Counted from the first letter of the stretch, positions 9,901 through 18,258 are shown. The stretch: 64,000 nt of DNA from Glo-17 sp964637835 (GCA_964637835.1 CAZWYF010000006.1:62001-126000); one strand, 5' to 3'. Notes: a model not told the origin generated them from the sequence alone. Numbers and translations are program-made.

Positions 9901-11476
9901 GGTGCTGGCGCTGGAGGCCGACGTCCTGACCAGCGGCACCATCAGCTTCCAGTATCGCGTGGACTCCGAGAGCAGCTACGACTTCCTGCGCTTCCGGATC
10001 GACGGCACCGAGCTGGGCGCCTGGTCCGGCACCGTGGGCTGGGATGAGGCCACCTTCCCGGTCCCCGCCGGCGTCCATGTCTTCGAGTGGGTCTACACCA
10101 AGGACGCCTCGGTGAGCGACGGGGCGGACTGCGGCTGGGTGGACCAGATCGTCCTGCCCGCCGTGTCCGAGCCGCCGCGGCCCACGTGCGAGGTGACGCC
10201 GGGACAGTTCGAGGTCACCGTCGCCCACCCCGCGTCGGTCACCGAGATGCTGACCCTGGTCAACAGCGGCGAGGGGGAACTGGAGTACACCGTGGAGCTG
10301 GCCCTCGCGGCGCCGGCGCCCGCGGCGGCGGACGTCCTGACGCTCAAGAAGGGCGTGGCCGATCCGCGCGGTGGCGCGCCCGCCGTGCGCGGCTCGGGCG
10401 GGCCCGACCCCTTCGGCTACACCTGGGTGGACAGCGACGAGCCCGGCGGCCCGGCCCACCAGTGGATCGAGATCAGCGACACCGGCACACCGCTCGACCT
10501 GGCCGACGACCAGAACGCCGGCCCCTTCGACCTGGGCTTCGCCTTCCCCTTCTACGGCGTCCCGCAGGAGCAGGTCCGCATCTGCTCCAACGGCTGGCTC
10601 TCCTTCACCTCCACCTCCACGGCCTACTCCAACCAGGCCATCCCCGGCGGCGGCGAGCCGAACAACCTGGTCGCCCCCTTCTGGGACGACCTCGACCCCG
10701 CCAGCGGCGGCGAGGTCTACTACCTGGCCGACGCGGCGAACCAGCGCTTCATCGTCCAGTGGGACGGCGTGGTCCACTACGGCTCGGGCGGCGGTCCGGA
10801 GACCTTCCAGGCGGTCCTCGCCGCCGACGGCGGCATCACCCTCAGCTACCAGACCGTGGACAGTCCGGGCAGCTGCACGGTGGGCATCGAGAACGCCGCC
10901 GGGGACACCGGCCTGCCGGTGGTCTTCAACGCGCCCTACCTGCACGACGGCCTGACGGTGCGCCTGCAGGCCGAGCCCCTGCCCGAGCCCTGGCTCGCCG
11001 TCGACACCTTCGCCGGCACCGTGCCCGCCGGGGGCCAGGCCGAGGTGGCGGTGATCGTCAACTCGGTGGACGCCGAGCTGGGCAGCTACGCCGGCCAGAT
11101 CACCCTGCACACCAATGACCTCGAGAACCCCCAGATCCAGATCCCCGTCCAGGCCCACGTGGTGGAGGACGTCACCGCCGCCACCGACCACGTCCCCACC
11201 GCCCACGCCCTGGGCGAGGCCACGCCCAACCCGTTCAACCCCAGCACCACCATCGCCTACGCCATCCCGCGGGCCGGGCGCGTCACCCTGCGCGTGTTCG
11301 ACGTCACCGGCCGCCTGGTGCGCACGCTGGTGTCCGGAGCGCGGCCGGCCGGGCGGCACGACGTGACGTGGGACGGGCGCGATGCCGGCGGTCGGGCCGT
11401 GGCCAGCGGGGCCTACTACTACCGGCTGGACGCGCCGGGGTATGCGGCGACGCGGAAGATGATGCTCATCAAGTGA
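6914..11476 (+). CDS. Gingipain-type C25 cysteine peptidase with FlgD-like C-terminus
   Basis: A 1,520-residue secreted peptidase. A strong GGAGGAAA ribosome site fixes the start at 6914, and a signal peptide follows (LLLLATLSLSAAAQAQAQ). Residues 20-230 look like a gingipain-type propeptide. The catalytic C25 domain follows from about 250, with the His in LQHRDHGD (His489/492) and the nucleophile in INCLTGKFD (Cys524). Downstream are Ig/CARDB-like repeats, a jelly-roll-like segment near 940-1060 and a FlgD-like end (ATPNPFNPSTTIAY, GRLVRTL, TWDGRDAGGRAVASGAYYYRL). The known family cleaves after Arg or Lys in Porphyromonas; specificity here cannot be read. It converges with the M6 peptidase gene, with 18 bases between stops. 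Confidence 0.92.
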   Translation: MPSPGARMIGRRTAGVLLLLATLSLSAAAQAQAQTFRYADSWDRHGLTVSRQTDAGLRLNLSLASWELATEAIDGRGRNVVRVPGVFLPGEAGAPDLPAFSRLLALPEGATAQVTVLRSRAEVLAGVDLAPAPVIPPETEDGLRYERDAAIYATDAPYPAEILHVGEVTEVRGVDAVMVGVTPFQYNPVTGELTVHRDIEIEVVFTGGRGQVGEDRLRNRWFEPILRDAFANADLLPPLPPAPRPAGRTPDLEYVIITPPATTFTAWADTLARFRNQQGIRTGVVTTDQIGGNTAAAIEAYIDQAYHTWDIPPVAVLLLGDHGGGDAGIIAPTWNGYCVSDNLYADVTGNDLPDVILARMAAANPTHVETFVRKVIDYERQPPTTPGYYQNPIIAGGWQTERWFILCDEVLHGFLSNALGKTPVREYAIYQGTPGSIWSTAPSTATVVDYFGPGGLGYLPATPGHLDDWNGSASRLNAGLESGAFMLQHRDHGDVDGWGEPAYSRSHVAALDNADPSFVFSINCLTGKFDASSECFAETFHRHASGALGVIAASEISYSFVNDTYVWGMFDSMWPDFDPGYGAAGDHRMLPAFANAAGKYYLNASNWPYNSGDKEVTHYLFHHHGDAFSTVYSELPTSLDVAHDQALLSGVDFFEVTADAGALIGLSVGGELIGSAVATGGPVSIPIAAQLPGQDLLVTVTMQNRHRHEQPVPIIPPEGPWVIHAGHALNDLEGNGNGQLDFGESSLLSLELHNVGLETARRVTATLTSDDPYLTIDQADASFPDIPADGHATATDAYHLALAADVPDGHPIPITVTVADADSTYRSGFTLTAHAPVLAVPEVVISDDADADGILDPGESADLTVHLANTGSATALDLAATLASDNPHVTVDVDAAAAAALDGGATAPLVFRVTASEQASIGEPVSFLLAVTAVDLVYQTSLDMAVGLQIEDFESGDFLVFPWQAAGDQGWQVVTDDPFEGAHCARSGDIGHNQTSVLALEADVLTSGTISFQYRVDSESSYDFLRFRIDGTELGAWSGTVGWDEATFPVPAGVHVFEWVYTKDASVSDGADCGWVDQIVLPAVSEPPRPTCEVTPGQFEVTVAHPASVTEMLTLVNSGEGELEYTVELALAAPAPAAADVLTLKKGVADPRGGAPAVRGSGGPDPFGYTWVDSDEPGGPAHQWIEISDTGTPLDLADDQNAGPFDLGFAFPFYGVPQEQVRICSNGWLSFTSTSTAYSNQAIPGGGEPNNLVAPFWDDLDPASGGEVYYLADAANQRFIVQWDGVVHYGSGGGPETFQAVLAADGGITLSYQTVDSPGSCTVGIENAAGDTGLPVVFNAPYLHDGLTVRLQAEPLPEPWLAVDTFAGTVPAGGQAEVAVIVNSVDAELGSYAGQITLHTNDLENPQIQIPVQAHVVEDVTAATDHVPTAHALGEATPNPFNPSTTIAYAIPRAGRVTLRVFDVTGRLVRTLVSGARPAGRHDVTWDGRDAGGRAVASGAYYYRLDAPGYAATRKMMLIK

Positions 11477-11494
11477 CCGGCGGGCCGGGCGGCG

Positions 11495-14154
11495 CTACCG
11501 GACGAGGGTGACCCTGAGGACGGCCGCGCCGCCCGGCCCCTGGGCGCGCACCCAGTACACGCCGCTGGGCAGGTCGCGACCGGACCGGTCGCGGCCGTTC
11601 CATACCGCCTCGTGCCGGCCCGCCGGCCGCGAGCCCTGCACCAGGACCGCCAGCCGGCGGCCGCGGGCGTCGTGCACCGAGACCGTCACCGACCCCGCCG
11701 ACGGCAGGGTGTAGGCGATCACCGCCCGCGGGTTGAACGGGTTGGGGACGCAGGGCCCCAGGGCCAGGCGGCCGGCGTCCGGCACCGCGGTGGTGGTCCC
11801 GCCCTCGACGCGGAACTCCGGCGAGCGGTCCTCGCCCACGTTGCCGGCCGCATCGCGGGCCCGCGCGCGGAGCACCGCCCGCGGGCAGGTCGCGTCGGGC
11901 ACCATCCAGTCGGCGCTGCCCACCGCATCGGTCGCACCGATGCCGGTCTCCTGCCAGCTCACCCCACCGTCGCAGCTCAGCTCGACGCTCACGCCATCGA
12001 CGCCCACGTTGTCGGCCGCCTGCCAGGAGAGCGGCAGGCGCTGGCCCGGAACCACCGACTCGCCGGCCAGCGGCGCCCCGGCCAGGACCACCCCCGGCGG
12101 ATAGAGGTCGCGCAGGGCGAAGGGCTCGCTCACCGCCTGGCCCGCGTTGCCGGTGGCGTCGTGGGCGGTCACGCGCAGGCGCAGGTCCTCGCCGGGGCCG
12201 CCACGCAGCGACCCGGACCAGGACCCGGTGTTGGCCAGCGCGGTGGCCAGGGTCTGGGCGTAGGTCGCACCCCCGTCGCGGCTGAGGTGCAGGTCCACCG
12301 CGGCGACGCCACCGGCATCGGTGGCCTCCCAGCGCACGGTCTGCACGTCGCCGTACGTCCACACCTCGCCCCACATGGGCGCCAGCACGGTCACCGCGGG
12401 CGGGATGCGGTCGAGCTCGGCGACGCCGATGCTCGCCTGCAGGGTCAGCGGCTCGGTGAGCGCCGCGGCCAGCGGCCCGATGGCGGACAGGGCCACGGCC
12501 GTCTCCGCCCCGGCGTTGGCGTCGCTGGCCGGCCAGGTGGCCGCCGAGAAGCGGTCCCGCCCGGCGGTGCCGGGCCAGGGGTCGGCCCCGTCGCCGCGGT
12601 TGCCGCCGGTGGCCAGGGCCAGATGGTCCCGCCCGTCCGCCTGCTCGAGGGCCACGCCCAGGATGGCGCCGGCGTTGACGGTGTTCTGGGCGCGGCCGGC
12701 GGCGATCACCCCGTGATCCACGTGCCAGACCAGGAGCCCCTCCCCGGGCAGGGAGGCGTCCATCCCGGCGCGGCGACGGTGCTCCAGGAGGAAGACCTCG
12801 CCGTCCGCCAGGCTGGTGTCGCGGACCGCATACACGCGGTCCTCGACGGTGGTGGCCGGCACGGCCAGCGGGCCGTCCTCCACCACGTCGACCACCTCGC
12901 ACCAGCCCAGCTCGGCGCGGCTCCAGGCGCATGGCAGGGTGGGCTGGTCGGGGCTCTGCCCGTCGCCGCCCCAGCTGCCGGTGCCCATCAGGCCCCAGCC
13001 GCCGATGCCGGCGCGGCCGCCGCCGGTGTCGTAGAGGTCGGGCAGGCCCAGGACGTGGCCGTACTCGTGGCAGATCACGCCGATGTCCACCGGCCCGCCG
13101 TCGCACGCCTGGGCCGGCGCGAGGACGTAGTCATCCACCGCGATGAAGCCGCCACCGGCGGCGGGCGTGCGCGTGGTGTAGGCGCCATAGCCCCAGCCGG
13201 CGAGGAAGAAGGCGTGGCTCCACAGGTCGGTGGTGCCGCACTCGCCGCCCGGTCCGGCATGGAGGACCACCACGCAGTCCACCACGCCGTCGTCGTCGCC
13301 GCTGTTGGGAACCCCGTCGGGGCCGTCGTTGTCCCAGCGGCCCCAGTCCAGGCCGGCGGCGTCGGCGGCGGCCACCACGTCATGGACGAACCAGCCGGCG
13401 TTGTGCTGCCAGTCCCACAGGTCGAGCCCGTTGTGGTCGCCCGCGTAGCCCTGGGCCGACCCCGGCGCCCGCACCCACCCCTGCACCTCGCCGATCACCG
13501 CCAGGCGACCGCCGCTGGCGGCCTCGAAGTAGCGGTACACCGAGGGCAGGCCGGTGAAGCGGTGCTGCAGGTCGCCGGTGCTCACGGCCCCCGCCCGGTC
13601 GGCGAAGCCCCCGGGCAGGACGGGCAGCACGTGGCGACCGGACACCGGCGCGGCGCCGAGGGACTTGCTGGAACCGGACGCATCCGGCGCGCCGCCCGCC
13701 TCCGCCGCACCAGCGGCATCCCGGTCGCCACTCGCCGCCGCCCGCCGCGCCAGGGCCGCCGCCGCCCGGGGCACCTGCCCCGGCCGGGGCGTGGGCCAGC
13801 GCTGCAGCAGGGGCGCGGGATCGCGGTGGGAACCCGCTCGCGGCGGGGCCACCGCCCCGGCCGGCGTGACCAGGGCGAACAGGAGCACCATCACCAGCAC
13901 CGGCGCCAGCACCCGCACCAGCGCCACCACCGGCACCGGCGCCACNNNNNNNNNNNNNNNNNNNNNNNNNNNNNNNNNNNNNNNNNNNNNNNNNNNNNNN
14001 NNNNNNNNNNNNNNNNNNNNNNNNNNNNNNNNNNNNNNNNNNNNNGCGCCACGAGCGCGCACACCGCCGCGTATCCCGGATACCGGGTCTTGCAGATCGC
14101 ACGGGCGGGCGCTGGCCACCGGCCGGGGCCGGCGCGGCCAAGTGGTTGCATCAT
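11495..14154 (-). CDS. Secreted M6-family metallopeptidase (immune inhibitor A-like), split by an N gap
   Basis: M6 metzincin-like peptidase with the zinc motif CHEYGHVLGLPDLYD near residue 327. Typical neighbours are LWSHAFFLAGWG before it and GIGGWGLMGTGSWGG after it. Ig-like repeats and a FlgD-like tail (CVPNPFNPRAVIAY, WNGRDRSGRDLPSGVYWVRA) follow. The gene crosses 100 N (13946-14045). If the 7 bases shared by both gap edges (GCGCCAC) are merged, the frame continues without interruption to tandem ATGs at 14154/14151, which follow an AAGGGA ribosome site. This gives 850 residues and a long hydrophobic leader. Without merging, the frames on the two sides do not agree, so the N-terminal 36 residues are tentative. 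Confidence 0.85.
13946..14045. other. Assembly gap (100 N) inside the M6 peptidase leader
   Basis: Exactly 100 N, the usual placeholder for a gap of unknown length. The left edge is low-complexity (GCACCGGCGCC-type repeats) and ends in GCGCCAC; the right edge begins with GCGCCAC. Collapsing that 7-base overlap restores the reading frame through the signal peptide. Confidence 0.95.
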
Positions 14155-14577
14155 GTTCCCTTGCACTCCCGGTGCGCCGTCAGGACGCACGCATGGACGG
14201 GATCCGGCCGGTCCTGTTGCACGGAACGGGCCATGAGGGCGGGTCGTGACGGGCGGCATGGGCGGCGCGGGTGGCAGGCGGGAGCCGCGCGAGCGACTCG
14301 ACGGGGCCATGGGCCCCGGCGCCAAGGCCATGAAGTGGGGCTGCGGCTTGAGATATCATCAGAAATCTGCGTGGATCCACGCAGATTTCTGTCACGAAAT
14401 CAAATTCCGAGGCCGTCCTCGGCGGCGGGACGGTCAGGGAGCAGGCTAGCCGCGGCCACCGCCGCGCCAGTCCGGCGAGAATGGCGATCATTCGCGGGAA
14501 CCGCCCGGCGACTCCGGGTGTTCGATCTCGGGATAAGCCACCCGGCCGCCCCCGGTCCGGAGAAAGGACGACCGTTC
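14155..14577. other. 423-base divergent intergenic region
   Basis: Lies between the M6 peptidase (-) and the membrane Zn-peptidase (+). It contains the first copy of the palindromic repeat (14344-14405). No convincing ORF, RNA gene or promoter pair is visible in the rest. Confidence 0.6.
14344..14405 (+). repeat. Palindromic interspersed repeat, copy 1
   Basis: The core is a perfect 30-base palindrome (14361-14390) with half-site AGAAATCTGCGTGGA. CGGCTTG lies 17 bases before the core and ATCAAAT lies 9 bases after it. A second copy with the same flanks, the same spacing and the same orientation lies at 18123-18185. The inner stem differs between copies but remains fully paired. It is AT-rich against its surroundings, has no T-run and no coding potential. 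Function unknown. Confidence 0.85.
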
Positions 14578-15288
14578 ATGATCTTCGATCCGCTGTACAT
14601 GGCCGTCATCGGCGTGGGCCTGGCCCTGTCATTCTGGGCCAGCAGCAAGACCAAGGGGACCTTCCAGCGCTACAGCCAGCACACCACGCGCCGCGGCCTG
14701 ACCGGCGCGGAGGTGGCCCTGGCCATCCTGCGCGACAACGGCATCACCGGCGTGCGCATCGAGCCGGTGCCCGGCGAGCTCACCGACCACTACGACCCCC
14801 GGACCCGGACCCTGCGCCTCAGCGAGGGCGTCCACGGCAGCCGCTCGCTGGCGGCCGCCGGCGTGGCCGCCCACGAGGTGGGGCACGCCATCCAGCATGC
14901 GCGCGCCTACGGTCCGCTGCAGTTCCGGTCGGCCTGGGTGCCGGTGGCGAACCTCGGCAGCGGGCTGAGCATGTTCCTGATCCTCGCGGCGTTCTTCCTC
15001 GGCGGGGCGGCCACCGCCATGGGCCAGACCGCGGCGGTGCTCGGCGTCGGCCTCTTCGCCACCACCACGATCTTCACCCTGATCACCCTGCCCGTGGAGT
15101 TCGATGCGAGCAAGCGGGCCCTGGCCACGCTGCAGCGTGGGGGGTACATGACCCCCGACGAGCTGAAGGGCGCCCGCAGCGTGCTCGACGCCGCCGCCCT
15201 GACCTACGTGGCGGCCGCCGTCACCTCCATCCTCACCCTGCTCTACTTCGCCTTCCGGCTGGGCCTGCTGGGCGGACGGCGCGAGTGA
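14578..15288 (+). CDS. Membrane neutral zinc metallopeptidase, YugP family
   Basis: A 236-residue protein of the YugP/Zn-peptidase_2 family, whose substrates are largely unknown. An N-terminal membrane segment (residues 6-22) precedes the zinc motif AAHEVGHAIQHA (His99, Glu100, His103). Two more membrane segments (about 128-170) and a C-terminal one (about 205-230) follow. LPVEFDASKRAL near 165-178 is a family signature, where the acidic residue may be the third metal ligand. The start has GGAGAAAGG upstream. It converges with the receptor kinase; the stops are 7 bases apart. Confidence 0.9.
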   Translation: MIFDPLYMAVIGVGLALSFWASSKTKGTFQRYSQHTTRRGLTGAEVALAILRDNGITGVRIEPVPGELTDHYDPRTRTLRLSEGVHGSRSLAAAGVAAHEVGHAIQHARAYGPLQFRSAWVPVANLGSGLSMFLILAAFFLGGAATAMGQTAAVLGVGLFATTTIFTLITLPVEFDASKRALATLQRGGYMTPDELKGARSVLDAAALTYVAAAVTSILTLLYFAFRLGLLGGRRE

Positions 15289-15295
15289 GCGCCGG

Positions 15296-17932
15296 TCAGT
15301 CCAGGGGGCCGGCCGCCCAGTTCTCGTAGAGCACCATGGTGATCCGGCTCGCGGCCTCCGCGTCGCCCGCCTGGGCGAAGTAGAAGCGCTCGCCGTCGGC
15401 GGAGACCGCGAAGCCCGGGCTCCAGCCATTGCCCATCTGGATGCCGGCCGCCGGCCGGCTGAAGACCACCGTGGGCCGACCGAGGACGGGCGGGTCGCTG
15501 GTCTGCACGGCCACCTCCACGATGTCGTCGTCCCGCGCGTAGAGCAGGCGGTCGCCGGCAGCGGTCCAGCGAGGCCAGCAGCCACCCTCCACCGACACCT
15601 GCCACTTGCCGCGCCCGTCGGGGTACCGCCGCAGGAAGACCTGGTCCTCTCCCGTCTCACGCGACATGTAGGCCACGTACTTGCCGTCCGGCGACACCGC
15701 ACCGGCATACTGCCATCCCGGTTCGCGGACCAGGGGACGCAGCTCCCCGCCCGGCTCGGACGACCCGACGAAGATGTCCCAGCTCGTCTGCGGGGTCTCG
15801 ATGTCGAACAGCATGTCCTGCGAGCCCGTCACGAAGGCGCCGCCAGCCGAGCGGCTGGCCAGGGTCTCGGCCGGGGCGCTGCCATCGAGGGGCTGGACCA
15901 GCGCATGCATGTTGCTGGCCGAGTTCCCGATGGCGAAGCTCAAGCGCTGGCCATCGGGGGACCACTGCAGCGCGGCCTTGGGCCCGCCCGAGAAGGTGAG
16001 CCGATTCTCCGTCCCACGCTCGAGGTCGCGGACCCAGATGTCTTCCTGATCGCCAGCGACGCTCATGAACGCGAGGGTGCGCCCGTCGGGGGAGAGGGAG
16101 AAGTCCAGGGCCAGCGGCCGCGCCGGCCCCAGCCGCCGCCGCACCGTGCCGCTGCGGTCGGTCTCCACCAGCTGCACGTCGCGGATGGTCTGGCCCAGCA
16201 CGGCGACCAGCGTGCCGTCGTCCGCCACCGAGGGATACAGGCCGCCAGGCAGGACCAGGAACGGTTCGGCCACGGCCCGCCGACCGGACAGGTCCCAGGG
16301 AACCGCCCACACGCCCGGGTTGCCCTCCTGGCGCTCGTAGAGCACGTGCCCGGTGGCGGCCGACCAGGTCGGGCGGAACAGGCGCGATCCGGGCGTCTCG
16401 ACCACCCGCACGCGCTCGTCCCCGTACACCATCTCCAGGGCGCCCAGGCCCATCTCGTCGTGCCGGTGCGAGACCGCCAGCAGGCCGCCGTCCGGCAGCT
16501 CGAAGGGCTCGTGGAGGTCGACCTCGATGCTGGTGTCGGCCGCCGCGAAGACCGTGGGCTCGCCGCCGCGGTCGGAGACACGGAAGACGTGGTCGGCGCC
16601 CTCGGCGAAGAGGATGCCGTGTTCGCGCGACCAGTGGCCGCCGGAGCCGGTATCCTCGGCCAGCATCCCGCGGGTGGCGGCCACCACCACGGGATCGCCC
16701 CCCACCGGATCGACGGTCATGACGCGGTCGACGGTGAGGTAGCCGATCCGCGCGCCGTCGGGCGACCAGAAGAGGTCGATGACGTCCTCGGTGCGATCGA
16801 GGTGGCGGGGCTCGAGGCGGTCGAGGTCGCGCACCCAGATGCTGCGGTCGCGGATGTAGGCGATGCGGGTGCCGTCCGGCGAGATGGTCGCGTCCGCGGG
16901 CGGGGCGTCGCCGGGGCCCACGTCCAGGGAGATCAGGCGCGGCTGCGCGGGCGCGGGATCGGCGGCGGGCGGTCCGAGCAGGAAGCCGAGCATCCCGCCG
17001 ATCAGCAGGCATCCCAGCGCCACCGCGGCCATGGGCACCAGCGGCAGACGGCGTCCGCCGGCTTCCGGCACCATCGCGCCCGTCTCCCCGGCCGCGAGCG
17101 CGATGCGCGCCTCGCCCATGTCCTGCAGCCGCAGCCGCGGGTCGCGGGTCAGGCACCGCCCGAGCAGCCGGTGCAGATACGGGGGCGTCGCCCGCGGCAG
17201 GCGGTCCGCGTCCGGATCCTCGCGCAGCACCGCGGCCAGGGTGTCGGAGACGGTCTCGCCCTGGAACAGCGGCTTGCCGGTGAGCATCTCCCAGAGCAGG
17301 ACCCCGAAGGCCCAGATGTCCGCGCGCCGGTCCACCCGCTTGCCCCGGGCCTGCTCCGGCGCCATGTAGGCCGCCGTGCCCAGGATCATGTTGGCGGCGG
17401 TCATGGCCACCGGGCTGGTGAGCGTGGGCGACTGGCCGAGGTCCAGCGAGGAATCCGACATCTCGCCCTGCACGGCCTTGGCCAGCCCGAAATCCAGGAC
17501 CTTGACCTCGCCGGCGGGCGTGAGCATCACGTTGGACGGTTTGAGGTCGCGGTGGACGATGCCCAGCTCGTGCGCCGCCTCCACGGCCGTGGCGATCTGC
17601 AGCGCGATCGCCACCGCCTCCGGCAGCGGCAGCGGTCCGCGGGCCAGGCGCTGGGCGAGGTCCTCCCCCGCGACCAGCTCGAGCACGATGAAGTGCGTGC
17701 CCTGGTCCTCCTCCAGGCCGTGGACCGCGGCGACGTGCGGATGATTGAGCGAGGCGAGGAGCTGGGCCTCGCGCCGGAACCGGCCGAGGCGTTCGGGGTC
17801 CTGGACGAAGGCGTCGGGCAGGACCTTGATGGCCACGTCGCGGCGCAGCCGGGTGTCCTGGGCGCGGTACACCTCGCCCATGCCCCCCTGGCCGATCTTC
17901 TCGTGGACGGAGTAGTGGGCGAGCTGGCGCAT
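15296..17932 (-). CDS. Transmembrane Ser/Thr protein kinase with PD40 beta-propeller
   Basis: An 878-residue Hanks-type kinase. The glycine loop is GQGGMGEVY (14-22), the catalytic Lys is in VAIK (36), followed by HRDLKPSN (127-134), DFG (147-149) and the activation-loop end GTAAYMAPEQ. A single membrane helix lies at about 298-320. About 550 residues of WD40/PD40-like repeats follow, each with an SPDG-type turn (ISPDGTRIAYI, WSPDGARIGYL, LSPDGRTLAFM, VSPDGKYVAYM), probably forming an extracytoplasmic sensor propeller. The ligand is unknown. The ribosome site is weak (GGGAA). Upstream lie a 14-bp repeat array and palindrome copy 2. Confidence 0.92.
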   Translation of the reverse strand: MRQLAHYSVHEKIGQGGMGEVYRAQDTRLRRDVAIKVLPDAFVQDPERLGRFRREAQLLASLNHPHVAAVHGLEEDQGTHFIVLELVAGEDLAQRLARGPLPLPEAVAIALQIATAVEAAHELGIVHRDLKPSNVMLTPAGEVKVLDFGLAKAVQGEMSDSSLDLGQSPTLTSPVAMTAANMILGTAAYMAPEQARGKRVDRRADIWAFGVLLWEMLTGKPLFQGETVSDTLAAVLREDPDADRLPRATPPYLHRLLGRCLTRDPRLRLQDMGEARIALAAGETGAMVPEAGGRRLPLVPMAAVALGCLLIGGMLGFLLGPPAADPAPAQPRLISLDVGPGDAPPADATISPDGTRIAYIRDRSIWVRDLDRLEPRHLDRTEDVIDLFWSPDGARIGYLTVDRVMTVDPVGGDPVVVAATRGMLAEDTGSGGHWSREHGILFAEGADHVFRVSDRGGEPTVFAAADTSIEVDLHEPFELPDGGLLAVSHRHDEMGLGALEMVYGDERVRVVETPGSRLFRPTWSAATGHVLYERQEGNPGVWAVPWDLSGRRAVAEPFLVLPGGLYPSVADDGTLVAVLGQTIRDVQLVETDRSGTVRRRLGPARPLALDFSLSPDGRTLAFMSVAGDQEDIWVRDLERGTENRLTFSGGPKAALQWSPDGQRLSFAIGNSASNMHALVQPLDGSAPAETLASRSAGGAFVTGSQDMLFDIETPQTSWDIFVGSSEPGGELRPLVREPGWQYAGAVSPDGKYVAYMSRETGEDQVFLRRYPDGRGKWQVSVEGGCWPRWTAAGDRLLYARDDDIVEVAVQTSDPPVLGRPTVVFSRPAAGIQMGNGWSPGFAVSADGERFYFAQAGDAEAASRITMVLYENWAAGPLD

Positions 17933-18020
17933 GCATGCGTTCCCGGGCGAGAGGAGATCGAGAGGAAGAATTCAGTGTTCTTCACTCTAGCTTCGCCGGG
18001 CGGGAATGCCAATGGCCTTT

Positions 18021-18104
18021 GTGGGACGCGATGCGTGGGACGCGATGCGTGGGACGCGACGCGTGGGACGCGATGCGTGGGACGCGATGCGTGGGACGCG
18101 ATGC
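18021..18104. repeat. 14-bp tandem repeat array, six units
   Basis: Six head-to-tail copies of GTGGGACGCGATGC (18021-18104); only the third differs, by one base (C for T). The unit length is not a multiple of three and the array is intergenic. It starts 89 bases upstream of the kinase start codon. Near-identity of units suggests recent expansion. Confidence 0.93.
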
Positions 18105-18122
18105 GTTCCAGGGCCCGGCCAC

Positions 18123-18185
18123 CGGCTTGAAGGATCATCAGAAATCTGCGGAGACTCTCCGCAGATTTCTACCATGCCATCAAAT
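18123..18185 (+). repeat. Palindromic interspersed repeat, copy 2
   Basis: The core is a perfect inverted repeat (18140-18170) with 15-base arms AGAAATCTGCGGAGA and one central base. CGGCTTG starts exactly 17 bases before the core and ATCAAAT starts 9 bases after it, as in copy 1. The outer 11 bases of the arm (AGAAATCTGCG) are identical to copy 1, while the inner four base pairs differ on both strands and still pair. Confidence 0.85.
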
Positions 18186-18258
18186 CCATGCGGTGGTCGG
18201 GTCTGATCGATCGCCGGCGATCGGCCCGATCGACCGCAGCAAACCGCGGCGGTGTCCC

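Larger units (their letters stand above)
17933..18258. other. 326-base intergenic region rich in repeats
   Basis: Lies between the kinase start and the tsaC stop, both on the minus strand. It holds the 14-bp array (18021-18104), palindrome copy 2 (18123-18185) and a further perfect 16-base palindrome CGATCGCCGGCGATCG close to 18210-18225. No ORF and no clear terminator or promoter could be fixed. Confidence 0.6.

Noticed and set aside
6806..11359. 1,517-codon open frame antisense to the C25 peptidase
   Set aside because: Composition is the Gly/Ala/Val/Arg-rich pattern produced by reading GC-rich codons in reverse. It has no domain or ribosome site, and the plus-strand gene is clearly real.
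18021..18104. Possible CRISPR array
   Set aside because: Units are only 14 bp and directly adjacent, with no spacers, and no cas gene is in the window. The same applies to the 15-bp and 10-bp arrays.
14344..18185. Calling the 3.8-kb segment between the palindromic repeats a mobile element
   Set aside because: No transposase, integrase or target-site duplication is visible, and gene composition matches the surroundings; kept only as a possibility in the finding.
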